Positions 48,301 to 60,060 of a stretch of DNA of 64,000 bases are shown here, piece after piece (within the stretch, counting starts at the first letter, position 1; each line of letters opens with the position of its first letter). A model generated the notes under the pieces. That model ran no database searches. It saw only the letters and a program-made list of their open reading frames with translations, and had not been told where the DNA came from. A program made the translations under genes and the position numbers. The DNA lies in NCBI GenBank assembly GCA_031310005.1, contig CM062381.1:2418001-2482000 (forward strand), in the 5' to 3' direction. The DNA comes from Dactylellina haptotyla (lineage: Eukaryota > Ascomycota > Orbiliomycetes > Orbiliales > Orbiliaceae).

Positions 48301-49120
48301 GATAAAATAACCGAGAGGTTATTTACAGTGGTCAGAGATATTATTCTAGCACTAGCGCCAAGCATCTGGAGTCTGCTTGATGTGGCATCTATCAAAGATA
48401 GTTCACCTTCAGATCTCCGTCCCAGTCCCCACATTTTATACTTCAATCATGTCGTTTCAGTTCCCGGACTTTGAAGGGTTGTAATAATTTATACTCATAG
48501 CTTTTGTTTTGTTTTTGAAACCATATAAATATATCGATGAGACTCTGATGATAGGTTGCGTTTTCTTCTTTTTTCGCTTCTTCTTCTCCATCTAGGACAG
48601 AGTGCTAGGGTGCGTGGCTACCGCTATCACCTTGGTAGAAATGAGATGGAGACATAGCGATAACTGGGTCTTTCTGTCCGCCTCGTCCTTCTGGACATTC
48701 CACATGAACTCCCAAAGTGGTTCTGTTGTTCCTTGCATGTTCCCGAATCTATGATCAAGTAGATGGGTCACAATCGGAAGTACCTGCGTGCGCATAGTCG
48801 TCCGTCCCTTGTTCCCCCAGCCCCATCCTGCTTTCACTGGAACTGGCTGTTGTGAAATCTGCAGGGGAGTTTGTGAATAAATAGCAACAACACGTGAATA
48901 CAGAAGCTGGTTCCATTCGCGTGACGGATTTCCGCGACGGTGTACCTGTGACTCTGGCAGTACCACTCAAACGCACCACACAAAGTTCGACGAAAGATCC
49001 CTCATGATGGTATCACCGCCCAGAGGGAATCAGACGAGAGATAATGGAAGAGCACATTTCATGGTATGGTTATTGCTAAGCCGCTGCGTACGGTCGGGCT
49101 AGTTTGGGATGACCATATAA

Positions 49121-49122
<2 letters not shown>

Positions 49123-49180
<58 letters not shown>
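49123..49180 (+). repeat. Compound (AC)n(AT)n microsatellite
   Basis: About 15 AC units followed directly by about 14 AT units, between VPH1 and the F-box gene. Confidence 0.95.
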
Positions 49181-49183
<3 letters not shown>

Positions 49184-49596
49184 GAGACGGCTCGCAGCAT
49201 CTGGAATGGGGATCGTTCCTAGAAGAAAACTTGCCAGCCTCCAGTTGCCCGCCTCTTACCAGATTCATTTTTGAAAGGGAACCCGAGAAAGAAACGGGTC
49301 TTGAACGAAGAGATAGGAAGAAGAAGCAGAGGAAGAAAGGAAGAGAGAGAGGACTACCTTCGCGACCGCAAACGTTAAATCACACCACACATTCGGAGGC
49401 CTCCTCATCCTGGCGCAGTGCTTATATCCAGCCTCGATCTAGAACGAGGGAAGTTCTCGGCTCGGCTCGACCGCGACTATATCCCTTAACTCCATCGGGT
49501 CCAGCTGGTATGGCTATTTCGCTGCAACAGTGAGGACAATAATAGCAAGAACCGAGACAGAGCGGGTAGAAAGGTGCGTGGTTCTGCCCCCGTCTG

Positions 49597-49670
49597 CCAT
49601 CCATCCATCCATCCTTCCACCCTTCCACCCTTCCATCCTGCTTTCCTGCTTTCCTGCTTTCCTGCGTCCT
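49597..49670 (+). repeat. C/T-rich tandem repeat block
   Basis: Successive short arrays: CATC tetramers, then CCTTCCAC-type octamers, then CTGCTTTC-type octamers, each present three to four times. Confidence 0.8.
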
Positions 49671-50419
49671 GCCATCCCGCCTTGCCTCCTCGGTTTTCGG
49701 AAGGAATTGGCGGCTGTGGCGGTGGTGGTGTTGTTGTCGTTGCTGCGACTGACCTCTTTCTCCCGGCCGATAGCACGACCAACCGACCGGCCAACCAACA
49801 ACAACGCAGCCAACACAACCCGGACAGCACCAGTCCGGCCGAACAACCGCCAACAGCGCAGGCCAACGAACCTCGCCGCCCTGCCATCCGTCCCAATCGC
49901 CCAACCCACCGCCATCACAGCGGCCTACAGCCTCCCCAACCTTGGCTTCAACCTCATTCTCACAACCGCCCTGCCCATCGACCTCGACCTCCGTATCAAT
50001 AGGTATCGGCATCACCCCCTTCTGCCGATAGCTTTGTTCGCTGGCTCCCGGGCAGCCAAGCCTTCAAAATTTCGTCGATCCAGGTTCAGCCGTCCGCCTC
50101 TTCTCCTTCCTCGTCCTCCCCGGCAGCTCCAACAACGTCCACCTCTTCAGCCTCCGCCGATAGGGAACGGCCGAATTACCCTCATTATCAGTCCTGTATT
50201 ATACATTTCTCTCGGCCGTATTACTACCAACCCGCGCCCCGTAGCCCTTCGTCGTCCTCATCCTCATTCGTATCCGTTTCAACTTGGAGTTCTGCAGACA
50301 CCATCACTCAAGCCAATCGAATCCTCCAATACCCTCAACCAGAACCTCCCAAACTCCGGTTTAGAGCCAAAGGCTTAATATCACGAGTTTTGTCTGCAAA
50401 GAGGAAACAGAATCGCCGG

Positions 50420-52507
50420 ATGTCGGCAAGGAGCGGAAAGCCGGGCGATATCACCTCATACGACAAAATGTCAACAGATCCTGGCGCTTCCAAACAGGAA
50501 GTCTTCGACTTTCTCGGACTCCCTCTTGATGTTCTAAAAATGATATTCGATCGCGTAAGTACTGCCTTACGCAAACTTGCTCCTAACAAGCTAGCCATTT
50601 TCACAACATCCATTGTGCAATACTGAACTTTATGCATAGTTAGGAACTCGTGCGCTCTATCGCCTCGCCCAATGTAACCACCTTCTGTTCGAGCTCGTTA
50701 TCCCGCACCTCTACAAAGATTTCCGTGTCACCGTTCGGCGGAGGAGAGAGGACCTTGATGAAAGATTGACGTCAGCCCTTGACACTTTAACTTCTACCGA
50801 TAACAATTACGCCTCTCACATCCACGATTTCGCGGTGGCCGGGGAATGGTTCAAAACCTATGCCAACGCAGACTCGGAGTACGCGAAAAAGGGCAAACTA
50901 TCACCAGGCGTTCTCATGCTAAACTCCCTCGTCAAGATTGCTGTTATGCGCATGAACAACATTGAAAGCTTCGCATGGGATATCAGAGATGTCCCTCTCA
51001 GCAAGGGTCTTATTACTATGCTCCAGTCCCGTACAACTCTAAAAAATCTCAGGTTCCGATTGGCAGAACGACTACATCCGAACCTGAGAGCAGCAGGAAT
51101 GGAACCTTGCTTCACCGGGTTTAAGAACATTAAAATACTCACAATAATGCTTATCGAAACCTTGGAACAGCTGAGACAAGTAGGTGATATTGTTTCTGAT
51201 TCACCCGATATGGTCGGAATAAAAGTTGCGTTGAAACCAAACATTCCTGGAACGGAGGGTATGGATATGTCGAAAATACTGTTCAGGGGTCCCAGGAGAG
51301 CCTTGAGTGAATCGCTCTCCAGCCTACGGAATATCAACCTCCCAGATGAAAGCTATAGCGCCTCGGAAGGATTTCAGGAAGAACCTTACGACACAATGTC
51401 TGACCAAGAGGGCGGCTACCGATTTGAGGATTTTCACTACCCCCAGAAGCATGCATTCGTATCTCTTAAACTATACAGAGTGATGTTCCCACCACAGAGC
51501 AACCATCTCTCACGAGTCATTGACTTCTCGAAACTTGTTCGCCTATCATTATGGCAGTGTGGCACACATCCCGCGTTCTGGAGATCTCTGACGTCCAGCA
51601 CCGAACAGCTCGTCCCTAGGCTGCAATGCATTATCACTGACGATGCCGTCCCAGAGCTTGCGGACTTTTTGGAGTCATTCTCCGGTTTGCAGGAGTTTTA
51701 TCTTGTTCACAGCTCTGGCAACATGACCATGGAGCAGCTCACCCGCGGGTTACTTAAACATCACGAGTGTTTGAAATGTCTTGCTGTATATCATCTCGAA
51801 CCCGACAATTTAGTTTTCGACAAAAAGGCGGTGCGCACGCTGCTGAGGAAATGCAGCGGGCTGAGAGAACTCGCTCTGTCGGTAAAAGATGAGGATTGGG
51901 TAAGCACAAACCGCACTCCGGTCCCACCCTAAAAATTATTGAGCCACCAATAACTAACATGATTTAATTTCCCTTATTATAGTCCTATTTCGTGAATACG
52001 CTCGAGAGTTTGACTTCTCTTCTTGCAATTCACGTTCTTTTAGAGGACATTCCCAACAATGAGCAGATTGCTGGTACCCTTGGCAGCCTTATGGCAGCAG
52101 CTGTTGGGCCACTTCAAGACCTTGAATACGTCGTCGTTAACGACAAATACTACAGGGTTGAGGGCAGCGCTGGTGACGCCGATCCTGAAGAAGCTAGCGA
52201 TCTTGAAGACATTGATGCCGAAAATTACCGGGAACGAGGCGGCACGATGAGCCCTGGCGTGGCTAGTACTCCAGCAATACTACCCGAAGGCCTCGGTCCT
52301 GGACCAAATTCGCCACTGACCGAAGACCCGATGAGCATTGAAGGATATCCACCTCTCTCACAAGCGTCCCAACTTACCACCATCGCAGGTTCTAAGAAGC
52401 CTCGACCGTTCAAGAAACGGCGGGCAGTGCGTTATGTAGATCTCGATCCCGACCAGATAGACAACATTAATATATTCACGGTCCTCCGCACAACAAATCG
52501 ACGGTAG
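50420..52507 (+). CDS. F-box protein with leucine-rich C-terminal region
   Basis: Putative SCF ubiquitin-ligase substrate adaptor. Exons: 50420-50554, 50640-51899, 51983-52507 (639 aa from the first ATG). The F-box covers roughly residues 28-75: FDFLGLPLDVLKMIFDR joined across intron 1 to LGTRALYRLAQCNHLLFELV. Downstream are irregular leucine-rich segments (NLRFRLAERL, KLVRLSLWQCG, LQEFYLVHSS, CLAVYHLE, LRELALSVKD), fitting a degenerate LRR solenoid, then an acidic and Pro/Ser-rich tail ending RRAVRYVDLDPDQIDNIN. The same frame remains open without ATG from 50003 to 50420 and reads Ser/Pro-rich, so the N-terminus may be longer with an upstream exon. Substrate unknown. Not closely related to the next F-box gene by eye. 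Confidence 0.75.
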
Positions 52508-54904
52508 AGATGACGCTATATACAAATCAGCGCTATTCATACCACAATTCAGCGATATCTGTTAATTCTGGTGTATGTTGAACATGATTTGTTCTTTGGT
52601 TAGTTCTTTTCCTGGTGTTGGTCTTCTTTGATATAAAGATTTTGGGGTTTTTGGCTCCCTCTCTTCTCCCCTATTTTTATTCTCATTTTCCGTTATTCAT
52701 ACATTTCTTTCGCCTCTTCGTATTCCCTCTTGTGACTTTCTATTTCCTTAGTTTGAATGTTTTTTGGTCTCTGGTTTTAGGAGGAGTTTTTCAGGCGCAT
52801 ACATTGAAGCGGAGCTACGGAGCCCAGTGCTATTTTCCCTTTTTGTTCGGCTTTCATCGATGGTTTCATGCTGGTTTTATATTTTGATTGGGTGTTCTTC
52901 GTTAGTTTTTGTTGGTCGAATTGGTCTTTTGTTCTAGTTTAACTCGAGAAATTTCTATTTGAGCATTGGGTTACTTTATTTATTTTCGTGTTTCGATATT
53001 GTTCTTCCTTGATGCATAGTTTCCCTATTGGCTTTGTTATCTGGAGAGGCGGCGGCACAGAATCGGATTTAGCGGGTGCATTGTTTTCTATATTGATATA
53101 TTAAGAACGGCCGTGTTATAACGAGAGAGAAAAACAAAGACAAATGTTTTTTATTATTCTGATCATCACAATCGAGTAATTGGACGTTCCTACCTATTCC
53201 ATTTTGTCCTTTTTCTCTTGGGTCGAATTCTCAAAGTGATCTTAAAGTGACCTACACGCGGAGACACACGCAAGCTGGGCGTTTGTCTTGCTTTATGTTG
53301 TCCTAATCTGGTCCCGTGACAGGAAACTCTGCAGCAACCAGCTTAATAGCTAGCATCTGGGGCTACTGCTTGAGTCTCGGCGATTTGCCGGTGGTGGGAA
53401 GGAAGCTGAGCTGAAGACCGCAAATATTGACATATTTTGATCTGGTATGCTAGATCCAGTTTTTGTCAGAAGACTCCACCCGAACAAAGCCGGGAGGCAG
53501 TGGTGGGAGGCAGAGTTGGTTTCGAAGTGACCATATCCGAGTATTTCCCGTTGCGAATGAGGAAATCCTTGGGGATGCGAGCTTCGAATGAGTCGAACCA
53601 GAAGTTCCGTTGGACGGATAAGTTTTATATTCGGTTTATCTCAATGAACTAAGAGATTTTAAGACTTCTGAGGGTGTTTGGACTTTTGATAGAATGATGT
53701 CGGGCTGGTCCGAGGAGGCCAGATCGCTGCTGCAGGTGGCCGAACAGGGAAGAATCTGGGGAAATAAGGTCGACCTGCAGCCTGCCACCCGAGGATCTGA
53801 TCCCAGCTGGATCCGACCACATTCCTTGTCGACTGAATCCTCCCGGCAAGAAGGAGGCCATTCTGTGCCTAACGAGCTAGTGTCAAGTGCGTGAGAACAA
53901 GGAAGGCTGGAGGAAGTCTGCCTTTTTTTTCCTCTTCCCTGTGCTTTCTCTACGCCCCCTTTTTTTTCTGTTCTGGAAGAAGAGCTCAATGTAGGGAAGA
54001 GGCAAAAAAAAGTAAAAATTTTCTCCTCGGGCCTACCCCGGATTTCGGATGGGCAGTTCGGAGGCTATTTTTGACCCTGAAGGAGCCCAGCAGCCAGCAA
54101 CCACCACAACCACGTGCCGCTGCCGGGGCATTGCATTTGACACCGTTTGGCATCATCCGGCACAATCTGGCACCATTCGGCAGCCCTTTGCAGGAGAAGA
54201 GTTTTTTTTTTTTTTATTCGACCGTTTTAGCCTGAGCCAGCCCAGCCAGCGTCAACTCCGAGCGCGACGAGGAGAGTGGTTGTGTGATTGGGTGGGACAT
54301 GGCGTCATGGAGGCCCAACAGCCTGCTGTCGGCTGGAGGCCAGGTCGAGCGAGTGGTGATGGGGTAATGGAAAGATAATGGAAATGCCCTGTGCGGTTTC
54401 TGTTACCCCATCGCAACCCGAAACGGGCATCGGCTTAGATAATTGTTGCCAACCGTCAATCACCTGGCCATCCTCAACGCACGCTAACCGGCTGCCTCCT
54501 CGGAGCTCATTCGCGGCCACTTCGGTCTATAAAATTGTTTCTGCTGCGAACTAAGACTCATTCGAGACACGACGTCCATTCGTAAAGACGTATCGGTGTT
54601 TGTGTGCTGTGTGCGTGTGTGTGCGGGCGTATTTATTTATACCAAGTCGGGCCGGCCAAAGTCTAAAATCTCTGCCACCACATCACCGCTCACAGTCACA
54701 TCAAGATATACAGACAGACCTACGGACCTTATATACATAACATATATAAGTACTTGAGTATATAATCGCATAGTACAGCACAGCAGGTACAGCAGCAACA
54801 AAGGCGTCACCCGTGCACACCTCCGCCCGTAAAAGAAAACCAAGAGAATCAGAGAATCAAAGAATCAAAGAAAAGGGGAAATAAAAATTTAAACATAGAG
54901 AGAT
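52508..54904. other. Intergenic between two F-box genes
   Basis: 2.4 kb with no supported gene. T-rich 52600-52960, a T run at 54206-54216, and frames on both strands near 53640-54380 that lack motifs. The last 400 bp are probably the promoter/5' UTR of the second F-box gene. Confidence 0.5.
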
Positions 54905-56496
54905 ATGGGATTTCACGCAAAGGAATTCGCCTACGAATCTTGGGAATATGAGACGGAAAAAAAAGCCTCCGCCACGCCCACCGGCACCGTCGAGCGCCCT
55001 CCTCTGCCTCCTTCCACCCGCCAGAAGAAACTCGACACCAGGGCTCCCATCGAAAAGCTCCCTGTTGAAATATACGGTAAGGACAAATCCCCCATCCATC
55101 AAATACAAACATACGTACACATGTAAATATGCAATTCTAATCCTAACACCAACCCTCCGCTGTAGACCAAATATTCTCCTATCTGATCCCTCAGGAGCCC
55201 CCCTCTGGTTACAAGAGGCGCAACAGCGACCTCTCCGCCGTTCTCAAATCCTCCCGTACCCTGTACGCCGCGAGCCTCTTCACAATCTTTCAGAATGCAA
55301 TGTTTCCGCACTCTCCCGTCTACTCCAAATTCCTCGACCAGATCACCAACCATCCCGTCCTGGGAGGCATGGTTCGCCGTATGGATTTCTCTCAGTATAC
55401 CTCTGTCGGTTTGGGCCGGACCGGCCGGATGAACATGGAAATGCAGAACCTCACCACCACCACCCTCACCCGCGGTCTTCAGGCCGCCTATAACCTTCGA
55501 GAATTCCTTGCCCAGGAGGCTTTGGGTCCTGACATCGGTCCTTCCGTCTTGGAAGAGCTTTTCTTCAACCTTCCCTTGCTCGAGGCCGCTGATTTTTGTG
55601 GCGCTTCAGCATCTCGCTTCAAGGAAGCTTTCACCGAGGTCATGCACCCATGGAACCCGAAACTTCCTGACAGCTTCCCCTTGCAGAGGCTCAGCCTTCA
55701 CGAGTGCACTACTCTCGCTACTACTGTTTTTACGGCTCTTCTGCCCCGCCTGCCAAACTTGACCCACCTCGATCTCTCTCACTCCCAGGTCACCGACTCT
55801 GCATTGATGGCCATCCCGGCCACGGCCAAGATCACTCATCTCTCGCTCTCCAAATGTGCTCGACTCAGCGGTGAGAACGTGGTTACCTTCTTGCTCGAGC
55901 ACCCAGCAGTCCGTGATCTTCAAGTTCTAAACCTCCACTACGACGCCAGCCGATATAGGCTATTGTCGGCTGTCGACGTGGAAGATTTATTGCCCAATTT
56001 ACCAAAGTCCTTGGTTTCGCTCAACTTGACCGGAGCATCCATTACCTCCGAACACCTCCCGTTGATTCTCCCTCTGGTTTCCCGTCTCGAAGAGCTGTCT
56101 CTGGGACACACTGAACTTTCTATGGAGGATATCAACGCTATTTTCGACTCCCAGTGGAAGTCGAGCCTCCGATACCTCGATCTTACGGGTATCGCAGCTG
56201 TTACACCAAACTCGCTCCACTTCTCCACCCACGCCATCCTCCCGCAAACCACATCGCTCCAAGTTCTTGAACTCTCTGAGAAGAACGTTAGCGGTTGTGC
56301 TAAATTGCAAGCGACCAAAAGATGCGGCTGGGCCGAGCAATCCTACGGACGCAGGTCCTGGTTGGTCAAGAACAACGCAGATGATGACGGTGAACGAGTG
56401 TGGAAGATGGGCAGCAAGAAATGGGGAAACAGGAAGATCCCTTGTAACATGGGAGAAATAGGGGGTATATATGCTTACTACGGACTTGGGAAATAA
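54905..56496 (+). CDS. F-box / leucine-rich-repeat protein
   Basis: Exons: 54905-55076 and 55166-56496, intron 89 bp (500 aa). The N-terminal ~45 residues are charged and Pro-rich. The F-box-like segment follows: APIEKLPVEIYDQIFSYLIP (residues ~48-67, across the splice), with DLSAVLKSSRTLYAASLFTI completing it. Then come amphipathic leucine-rich repeats typical of AMN1/FBXL proteins: LQRLSLHECTTL, LTHLDLSHSQVTDSALMAI, ITHLSLSKCARLSGENV, LVSLNLTGASITSEHLPLI, LEELSLGHTELSMEDINAI and LRYLDLTGIAAVTPNSLHF. The C-terminal ~80 residues after the repeats contain a Trp/Lys-rich conserved-looking block (RSWLVKNNADDDGERVWKMG). Codon choice is C-rich, implying good expression. Likely SCF substrate receptor; target unknown. 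Confidence 0.82.
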
Positions 56497-57540
56497 AGTA
56501 TAATAGGGAATACTCAGTATATCCCCCCGAGCTATTCTTGTTGCAGCGAATTAATATTTGATGAATGATGGCGTCTAGGGTTTCCTTTTTTCATGCTCTC
56601 GTTTCTGTTCATCGGAGTCGTGTCTCTTGTTTTGTCTTCTTCCATTTCTGTTCAAAATTTCTCTCTTGTTTCTCTTCTTGTTTGCATCGCTTTTGCCAAA
56701 GGCATTACCATGGCGCTTCAACTTCATTTTGCCGTTTTTCAGCCTTGCGTTTCAATCCCTTTTTGTGTTTTAGTGTTGCATTTCTCAGGTCTAAAAGTTT
56801 CTCGTCAAAAGAACTCGGTTGGTTGCTCCTATTATGCACGTTTTCTTTTCTTTCTTTCTTTTTGCGTCAGGTGGGGCGTTCTCTCGGGAAGAACAACCGG
56901 AGAACACCGGGTGGCATTTCTTCTTTCGTTTGTTCGGGTGTTTTTACTACCTCTTTCTATTTAGTTTATTGTATTTTATCATGAAAAATTTAACGAATAA
57001 TGAAACGTAGCCTTTACGGGACGCCTTGAGCCCATGTCCCGGATAATAAGTCCACTAATAGGCCTACAAAGTATAGGATGTATAGAGAGGAGCGAGTTTG
57101 TCTATATTGCGAATATTGAATATACTCAAAAAATTTTTATTAAAAAACGATGATATGCTAATATCAGAAACACTTGCTTCCAACTCTTATGCGTGAGCAC
57201 CTCGACATTTGCAAGTCATCAATTATAACCTTACTGTTGGTCAACTTTTAGTTCGAATAATTGCTTAATAGATCTTCTGTTTGGGGGTTTCTTCGCGCAT
57301 GCGAGATAAGGAGAATTATCAACACCCATGGAGCTCCCAACTGCAATGAGTGAAAATAGATATTAAAAAGACAGCGTACAGTTAAGTGAGAGGGCATATC
57401 CTTGGTCCTGCTTAGAGATTCAATCTACCGGGTATTGCCCGATAGAGAAGGAGCTTCTGCATTGCCTTGCTTGGAATATGCTTTACAGGATCTCTGTTAA
57501 GAAACGCGGCTTATGCAGATTTCAAGCATCACAGGTTCAT
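56497..57540. other. Intergenic, convergent 3' ends
   Basis: About 1 kb between the F-box/LRR gene and the GDP-mannose pyrophosphorylase gene. T-rich frames at 56565-56984 have TTT-biased composition and are not credible proteins. No repeat or RNA gene seen. Confidence 0.55.
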
Positions 57541-59047
57541 TTACATGATAATAGCGGGAACTAAATAATTTATTAGTCATTGTGTCAGGCTTAGATTTCG
57601 TAATAATCAAAGTGGGGAGGATAGTTGTGTTTGCTTACCATCAATATTAGCCTTGATAGTCTTGTGGGGTAAAATAGAACCTCCGTTGACATAGACTTCA
57701 TCAGCAATGGTGACATCATCGCCCATAACAGTGACATTCTCCAATCTGGCCCACTTTCCGACGGTTCCATGCCATCCGACAATGGTACTTTTTATCCAGG
57801 CATGGTCTTTAATCCTCGAGCCTTCTAAAACAACAGACCTTTGGATTCTCACACCGTCGCCAATAACAACGTTAGGACCTATAGTGACGTTGGGACCTAT
57901 CCTGCAGTTACTGCCAATCTTAGCGGAAGGATCGATCATCACATTTCCGCCATGAACGAAAGCTTCGGTGGCAGGTGTGAGGAGTTTCGACCCCTTCTTC
58001 GTAAGGGAGGAGAGGAATAAGCATGTGCCCGACAAGAAGTCCTTTGGTTGACCGACGTCCATCCAGAAACCTTCCAGGTCGAAGGAATGTAGCTGGTCGT
58101 CTCTGACCATTGCCGGAAAAGTCTCTTGTTCGATTGATGTTGGTCTTAGCTCTATTCGCTTGAGAATGGATGGATTGAGGATGTATATTCCAGCATTGAT
58201 TCTGTTTCCGACGAATTCGACCGGCTTCTCGACGAAGCGGTCAATCTTGGAAGGATGGCTGGGTTTGTGTACTACAACACCATATTTCGATGGCTCCTCG
58301 ACTTTGGTGACGACGATGGTACCTTCATCGCCGTGCGATTTGTGAAAGTTCGCAAGTTGCTGGAAAGGGTAGTCGCAGACAACATCGGAGTTCAGAACGA
58401 AAAATGGCGCGTCGTCTTTTCCGAGAATTTCTTCGGCGAGCTTCAGAGGACCCGCAGTGCCCAATGGCTCGTTCTCAACCGAGAACGTGATTTTGACATT
58501 GTACTGCTCTTCGTACTGTTTGTTGATTGGGAAAGAGAAAAACGTTAGCTTGGCAATGTGCTGTAATTGAAAACTATATTAGAAATGGTTTCGCCACGAA
58601 CCTTCTTAAGATGCGCAACCATAACATCTGGGCGGTAGTTTACGGCCAATACAATGTCAGTGACACCAGCTGCGGCCAAAGCCTCGACCTGGTGTAGAAT
58701 CATTGGTCTGTTACAGAACTCGACTAATGGTTTTGGTAGCGTGAGCGTCTACGGTGCCGAACAAGCCAAAAGTTAGCCATCACATACGGATAAGCCTTGT
58801 GTGTTCATCGGAAGCTTCGCAGGGACATAGTTAAGATTGGGCAACCCGGAGCAACTTGTCCTATGAGCTCCAGAAGGGTTGATAGATGGAGTGGGGAGAA
58901 TGTTTCAGTTAGGACTGACCAACGGACGCAGACGAGTACCGAAACCGCCGACGAGAATTAAAGCTTGAAAGAGGCAGATATACAAGTTAGCATTTTTGAG
59001 CAGGGGCCGGAGGTATCTAGGCCGCAATGGAAGCGCCTACCCTTCAT
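57541..59047 (-). CDS. MPG1: Mannose-1-phosphate guanylyltransferase (GDP-mannose pyrophosphorylase)
   Basis: Makes GDP-mannose from GTP and mannose-1-phosphate for N-/O-glycosylation, GPI anchors and mannans. Exons (minus): 59047-59041 (7 nt), 58963-58920, 58748-58602, 58515-57639, 57560-57541 (364 aa, the normal length). Exons 1-2 assemble [17 protein letters not shown], the nucleotidyl-transferase signature; exon 3 adds [14 protein letters not shown]. Later: [44 protein letters not shown], and C-terminal left-handed beta-helix hexapeptides ([20 protein letters not shown]). The 20-nt last exon encodes only VPAIIM and the stop, a conserved ending in this family. Confidence 0.96.
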
Positions 59048-60060
59048 TTTGGTGGTGTTGGTGGTGGATGGCGGATGGCGGTGGTGTGGTAATAAAGGTA
59101 TATGTGTCTAAATTTGAGGTGGAGAGCTTGGTTCGGACGCCCCTTAGCAGCAGCCGAGTACAAAGCTTATAAAACTATAACGAACGGCGGCGTGAACACG
59201 CAGGATATAGGTTGCAGGAGGTGAGGGTTAGGACGGCAGAAGGGAGGAGGGAGCTGGGATTGAAGCAGGCGGGTTCGGTGTTATATATAGGGATATATAT
59301 ACCACCCAGGTAAATATATACCAGTAGTAAGGAGACTGGGTCCGAAAAGGAGGTCCGGCTGGAAGGTGGTGGTGGAGGCGGCGGGCGGTGGTGCCGGAGC
59401 TGGTGGTGCGATTGGCGGCGGTGGTGTGCGTCGAGCTGAGGTGGTGTGTTGCGCAGGAGGTTCGCTGGGCGGGCTGGTGGCCTCTGCCCGAGCCGACTTG
59501 CCCTGCTGGCCTTTATTGCCCGGCTGATTGGTCGCTGGATGCGGACTAGGCGGGTCCGCCCCAATCCAATGGCCAATGCCACGGCCGGGAGGAGGAGCAG
59601 AAAATTAAAAATAGGAGGAGGAGGAGGGAGCAAAATTGGTATCGCTATTGCCGGGAGAAGTAGATGTACAAGACACAGGTCGCAGACGCAGACGCAGACG
59701 CAGACACGGGCACGGGCACGGGCACAGCCGTCTGTTCCGACTGAGAAGGAGGAGGAGGACACTTGCAAAGAGAACACAGATCCCAGCTCACTACGCCCCG
59801 CTCTCCGATTATTCTCGGTGCAAAGGGATCTGAGAAGACAAGAATGAAATCAAATCAAATCAAATGGAAATGAAAAGAAAAGAAAAAGACATGAAACCAA
59901 AGACAGCCCCCCCAACAGGTGTCGGTCGTGGTCATATCCGCAGAGCTGTCAATCGTAGCTCCAGCTATGACTACACCGACCTTTTTTTGCTGGCTGTGCT
60001 TTGCGCTCTCCCCATTTCCACAAAATTATGGAAATGTTGAGGCATCTGAACACTAGGATT
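59048..60060. promoter_or_regulatory. Intergenic region upstream of MPG1
   Basis: 1.0 kb between MPG1 and SEC3 (both minus). Contains the MPG1 promoter side, a GCAGAC/GGGCAC hexamer array (59681-59727) and a TCAAA pentamer run (59846-59863). Long frames on both strands are repeat-driven and not supported as genes. Confidence 0.5.
59681..59727 (+). repeat. Hexamer tandem array (GCAGAC)n then (GGGCAC)n
   Basis: About four GCAGAC units followed by about three GGGCAC units. Confidence 0.85.

Larger units (their letters stand above)
48301..50002. other. Intergenic, repeat-rich
   Basis: 1.7 kb with no supported gene. It holds a compound AC/AT microsatellite (49123-49180), purine-rich DNA (49300-49360) and a C/T tandem-repeat block (49597-49670). 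Overlapping long frames on both strands from 49420 to 50000 come from the biased composition. The F-box gene's 5' exon may lie here. Confidence 0.5.

Noticed and set aside
49420-50378. Long Pro/Ser/Arg-rich open frames on both strands (up to 282 codons)
   Set aside because: Produced by C/T-rich tandem repeats and GC-biased sequence; three or more frames are open at once, so openness is not evidence of coding. Only the 50003-50420 frame continuous with the F-box exon is kept as a possibility.
56565-56984. 139-codon Phe/Ser-rich open frame
   Set aside because: Reflects T-rich 3' DNA; two frames overlap and neither resembles a membrane protein family.
59175-59847. 200- and 133-codon open frames opposite each other upstream of MPG1
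   Set aside because: Driven by hexamer repeats and CT/AG-rich promoter DNA, with no motifs.
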